In this document: one piece after another, positions 61,089-64,000 of the stretch
Layout of the letters: each line of letters opens with the position of its first letter
Position numbering within the stretch: position 1 is the stretch's first letter
Origin: GCA-2683825 sp965662355
Lineage (GTDB): Bacteria > Planctomycetota > UBA1135 > GCA-002686595
Direction: 5' to 3'
NCBI GenBank assembly: GCA_965662355.1
Contig: CBFIHP010000010.1
Span: forward strand, 139,734-203,733
Length of the DNA stretch: 64,000 nt
Notes under the pieces: model-generated
Told to the model about the DNA's origin: nothing
The model's database searches: none
What the model saw: only the letters and a program-made list of their open reading frames with translations
Program-made: the position numbers and the translations under genes

Positions 61089-62642
61089 ATGACCACACAC
61101 GACTCTGCCGGTGCCACCCAGCCCAGGGGACTCTTTGGACACCCGAAGGGCCTGATGACGCTCTTTCTCACCGAGATGTGGGAGCGTTTCAGCTACTACG
61201 GCATGAGGGCCATCCTCTTCCTCTTCATGGTGGCTGCGGTCGAGGACGGAGGGCTTGCCTTGGATACCAGACAGGCAGGAAGCATCTATGCGGTCTACAC
61301 CGCCTTGGTCTACATGCTCGCCCTGCCCGGTGGTTGGATCGCCGACAACTTCCTGGGACAGCGCAAGTCGGTTTTCCTGGGGGGCGTGATCATCATGATC
61401 GGCCACATCCTTCTGGCCATGCATGGAATCGCGTTCTTCTACACCGGTCTCCTTTGCGTCGTGCTCGGAACCGGGCTGTTGAAGCCCAACATCAGCGCGA
61501 TCGTCGGCCAGCTCTATCAACCCGGCGACGTACGTCGTGATGCGGGCTTCTCGATCTTCTACATGGGGATCAACATGGGCGCTTTCCTGTCGCCGCTGAT
61601 CTGTGGCTGGCTCGCCCAGTCAGACACCTTCAAATCGACTCTGGAGGGTTGGGGAATTTCACCCCAGAATTCCTGGCACTGGGGTTTCGGGGCGGCGGCC
61701 GTCGGCATGTTCTTCGGACTTGTCCAGTACATCGTCACCGGCAAGAACCTCGGACAAGCCGGACTTCAGCCGGCCAATGCCACCTCACCCGAGAAAATCG
61801 AAAAAGCCCGCAAAGTACTCAATACTGGTTTCGTCGGAGTTGGTGTAGTCGTCGCAATCCTGGCCGCGCTGTTCTACACGGTCCCGGCAGCCATGACGGA
61901 GGAGAACATCTCCAATGGCTTCGGAGTGATTCTCCTGACGGTTGTCGTCGTCTTCTTCTGGAGGCTCTTCGGTCGCGACGATTGGACACAGGAGGAACGC
62001 AAGCGCCTCAAGTTGATCGCGCTGCTCTTCGTGGGTTCCTGCGTCTTCTGGGGTATGTTCGAACAAGCCGGTTCGACCCTGCAGCTGTTTGCCGACGAAA
62101 GCACACGGAACTCTGTCTTCGGTTTTGAGTTCCCCTCGTCCTGGTGGCAGTCGGTCAACGCCGTGATGATCATCATCCTGGCACCGGTCTTCGGCTGGCT
62201 CTGGGTCATCCTCGGGAGACGCAACCCCACCAGCCCCGCCAAGTTCGCGATCGGCATGATCTTCGCCGGCCTGGGCTTCATCGTCCTCATGGGTGGTGTT
62301 ATGGCGGCCGGCGACGAGCGCGCGAGCATGGGTTGGCTCTTCAGTGTCTTCCTCCTGCACACGATCGGCGAGCTGTGCCTCAGCCCGGTCGGTCTGTCGT
62401 CGATGACGAAACTCGCTCCGGCGCGCGTCGTTGGACTGATGATGGGCGTCTGGTTCCTTTCGACCTCGGTCGGAAGCTTCATCGCCGGCAAGGCCGCGAC
62501 CTTCTACGACACCTTCGAATTGTCCACCCTGATGCTGGTCATCGGCGGCACCGGCATCGTTTTCGGAATCGTCATGGCGCTATTCATCAAGCCCGTCAGC
62601 CGCATGCTCGGTGGTCGGGAAGAGCTCGGCGCGGAAGACTAG
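61089..62642 (+). CDS. POT-family proton-dependent oligopeptide transporter
   Basis: 517 residues from the ATG at 61089. The POT/PTR signature TEMWERFSYYGMRAIL is at about 21-36; other marks are GGWIADNFLGQRK, KPNISAIVGQLY, FSIFYMGINMGAF. About fourteen hydrophobic segments. It imports di- and tripeptides with protons across the inner membrane. The PepQ-like dipeptidase starts 11 bases after its stop, so uptake and hydrolysis are coupled in one operon. Confidence 0.95.
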   Translation: MTTHDSAGATQPRGLFGHPKGLMTLFLTEMWERFSYYGMRAILFLFMVAAVEDGGLALDTRQAGSIYAVYTALVYMLALPGGWIADNFLGQRKSVFLGGVIIMIGHILLAMHGIAFFYTGLLCVVLGTGLLKPNISAIVGQLYQPGDVRRDAGFSIFYMGINMGAFLSPLICGWLAQSDTFKSTLEGWGISPQNSWHWGFGAAAVGMFFGLVQYIVTGKNLGQAGLQPANATSPEKIEKARKVLNTGFVGVGVVVAILAALFYTVPAAMTEENISNGFGVILLTVVVVFFWRLFGRDDWTQEERKRLKLIALLFVGSCVFWGMFEQAGSTLQLFADESTRNSVFGFEFPSSWWQSVNAVMIIILAPVFGWLWVILGRRNPTSPAKFAIGMIFAGLGFIVLMGGVMAAGDERASMGWLFSVFLLHTIGELCLSPVGLSSMTKLAPARVVGLMMGVWFLSTSVGSFIAGKAATFYDTFELSTLMLVIGGTGIVFGIVMALFIKPVSRMLGGREELGAED

Positions 62643-62652
62643 GCATTCCGGC

Positions 62653-63966
62653 ATGCAAGAGTCGTATCAGGCCCACGTTGCCGAGCGTCAAAGCAAGGCC
62701 GAGGCCGCCCTCGAGAAGAGTGGCTTCGACGCCATGGTTCTGCATGCCGGCTCGCCCTTTCGCTACTTCGGCGACGATCAGGATGCACCCTTCCGATCGA
62801 ACCCCCACTTCGCCCACTGGGTGCCGATGGAGGGTCCGTACCACTTGCTCTTCGTGCAGCGCGGCGAGAAGCCCAGGCTCTTCCGCATCGCACCGGAGGA
62901 CTACTGGTACGAGCAGCTCTCCCTGGGCGATCCTTTCTGGGCTTCGTCCTTCGACATCCAGCAGGTCGGATCGGAGGAGGAAGCCTGGAAAGCGTTGCCC
63001 AAGGCCAAAGGGCTCGCCTACATCGGTGACGCGGCCGAGCGTGCCGTGGCGCACGGCATCAAGCAGAAGGCCACCAATCACGAAGAGCTAACGGCGCGCC
63101 TGGATTGGGACCGCAGCTACAAGAGCGCCTACGAGATTCAAACCCTCGAGGAAGCGTGCAAACTGGCCGGCAAGGGCCACATTGCCGCCCGCGACGCTTT
63201 CGCACAGGGCAGCTCGGAGCTCGAGATCCATCACGCCTACGTCGAAGCCATCGCGGGACTCGACGCCGAGCTCCCCTATTCCAGCATCGTCGCCCTCGAC
63301 GATCGTGGAGCAACTCTGCACTACGAAACCAAGCGGCCGCCCTCGGCCATGCGCGAGGGTCGCGTGCTCTTGATCGATGTCGGTGCCAAGGTGCGGGGAT
63401 ACGGATCGGACATCACGCGCACGTGGACGCGCGGCGCGTGCGATCCGCTTTTCGTCGAGCTATCGGAAAAGATGGATGCGATGCAAAGGCGCCTGTGCGA
63501 CATGGTGCGTCCAGGATACGAGTACACAGATTTCCACCACCAAGCTCACATCGAGATCGCCGGTATCCTGTACGAAATTGGCGTACTGAACATGGCCGGC
63601 GAAGAGGCCGTCAACGAAAAGCTGACCGCGCCTTTCTTCCCCCACGGCCTGGGGCACTTCCTCGGCATCCAGACACACGATGTGTCCGGACACCAGGCGG
63701 CACCGGAGGGCGGAGTGAACACGCCTCCCAAGAACTATCCCTACCTGCGTACGACGCGCACGATGGAGGTGGATCAGGTCTTCACGGTCGAGCCGGGGGT
63801 CTACTTCATCCCGATGTTGCTACGCCCACACCGTACGGGGGAGAGTTCGAGACACTTCGATTGGGATAGGATCGATCGGCTGACTCCTCTTGGTGGCGTA
63901 CGCGTCGAAGACAATGTCGTCGTGACGTCCGTGGGGCACAGAAGCCTCACTCGTCCCTATATATAA
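62653..63966 (+). CDS. pepQ: Xaa-Pro dipeptidase, M24 family (PepQ-like)
   Basis: 437 residues from the ATG at 62653. Pita-bread-fold metallopeptidase that splits Xaa-Pro dipeptides in the cytoplasm. Metal ligands: Asp in LLIDVGAK, Asp in GYGSDITRTW, His in PHGLGHFLGIQTHD, Glu in TVEPGVYF and Glu in GVRVEDNVVV. Length and the long insertion around QTHDVSGHQAAPEGG match E. coli PepQ. Eleven bases after the POT transporter gene; together they process imported peptides. The last 34 bases of the window after its stop hold no gene. Confidence 0.94.
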   Translation: MQESYQAHVAERQSKAEAALEKSGFDAMVLHAGSPFRYFGDDQDAPFRSNPHFAHWVPMEGPYHLLFVQRGEKPRLFRIAPEDYWYEQLSLGDPFWASSFDIQQVGSEEEAWKALPKAKGLAYIGDAAERAVAHGIKQKATNHEELTARLDWDRSYKSAYEIQTLEEACKLAGKGHIAARDAFAQGSSELEIHHAYVEAIAGLDAELPYSSIVALDDRGATLHYETKRPPSAMREGRVLLIDVGAKVRGYGSDITRTWTRGACDPLFVELSEKMDAMQRRLCDMVRPGYEYTDFHHQAHIEIAGILYEIGVLNMAGEEAVNEKLTAPFFPHGLGHFLGIQTHDVSGHQAAPEGGVNTPPKNYPYLRTTRTMEVDQVFTVEPGVYFIPMLLRPHRTGESSRHFDWDRIDRLTPLGGVRVEDNVVVTSVGHRSLTRPYI

Positions 63967-64000
63967 GGCGCGGGAGGGGGGGGCCGAGAAAGGGCAGGAA

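Overview
The window looks like a chromosome segment from a high-GC member of the Planctomycetota. The basis is gene content: a planctomycete cytochrome/DUF1549/DUF1553 protein followed directly by a DUF1501 protein, a Ser/Thr kinase fused to a formylglycine-enzyme-like domain, a sulfatase, PKD-repeat and beta-helix secreted proteins, and many weak Shine-Dalgarno sites. No rRNA, tRNA, CRISPR array, transposase or phage gene was seen. Genus cannot be decided from the sequence alone.

Region by region: 1-1250 holds the 5' part of argG and its partner argR (minus), with an AT-rich repeat-containing region that probably includes the ArgR operator. 1250-5873 holds a secreted beta-helix protein, an M28 peptidase, a 2-oxoglutarate oxygenase and a YdcF-type membrane protein. 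5883-19246 is the most distinctive part: an NHLM-type peptide export locus. It has three double-glycine leader peptides (6975-7175, 8542-8736, 9216-9428), two copies of a class III cyclase-like gene, a cyclic-nucleotide phosphodiesterase-like gene, a DUF2071 gene, and a tight minus-strand operon of cyclic-nucleotide-binding-fold protein, HlyD-type adaptor, C39 peptidase/ABC transporter, second NHLM ABC transporter and FHA-containing class III cyclase. 19375-24225 has a kinase/FGE-like fusion and a sulfatase. 24279-29474 has a lipoprotein and a ten-PKD secreted protein. 29782-31115 has a pseudouridine synthase and a Cys-rich protein. 31125-36140 has an aminotransferase, aldehyde dehydrogenase, SDR and glutamine-synthetase-like enzyme, probably for amine or amino acid catabolism.

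36265-47365 has a cytochrome/monooxygenase-like/TPR lipoprotein, tex, a DUF3291 protein, a second 2-oxoglutarate oxygenase, the planctomycete PSD1/DUF1501 pair and a DUF493 protein. 47395-54285 is a minus-strand series: a sialate O-acetylesterase-like hydrolase, a polytopic membrane protein, two lipoproteins (one DUF1573), a hypothetical and an amino acid permease. 54372-63966 has a chimeric sigma-factor remnant, a NuoE-NuoF fusion, an S9 peptidase with an overlapping beta-rich lipoprotein gene, gene relics (UspA and PQQ-type propeller), a HIT protein, a POT peptide transporter and a PepQ-like dipeptidase; the last two form a peptide uptake and hydrolysis pair.

The candidate for a new biological system is the 5.9-19.2 kb locus. 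Peptides with a conserved GG cleavage site and a conserved core start (KAISRA) would be cut and exported by the C39/ABC/HlyD machinery. The locus also carries a nearly complete cyclic-nucleotide toolkit: one cyclase with canonical catalytic residues, two degenerate cyclase-like proteins that each follow a precursor gene behind a hairpin terminator, one phosphodiesterase-like enzyme and one cyclic-nucleotide-binding-fold protein. No lanthipeptide, YcaO, radical-SAM or nitrile-hydratase-type maturation enzyme is in the window. The link between nucleotide signalling and peptide export is inferred from gene arrangement.
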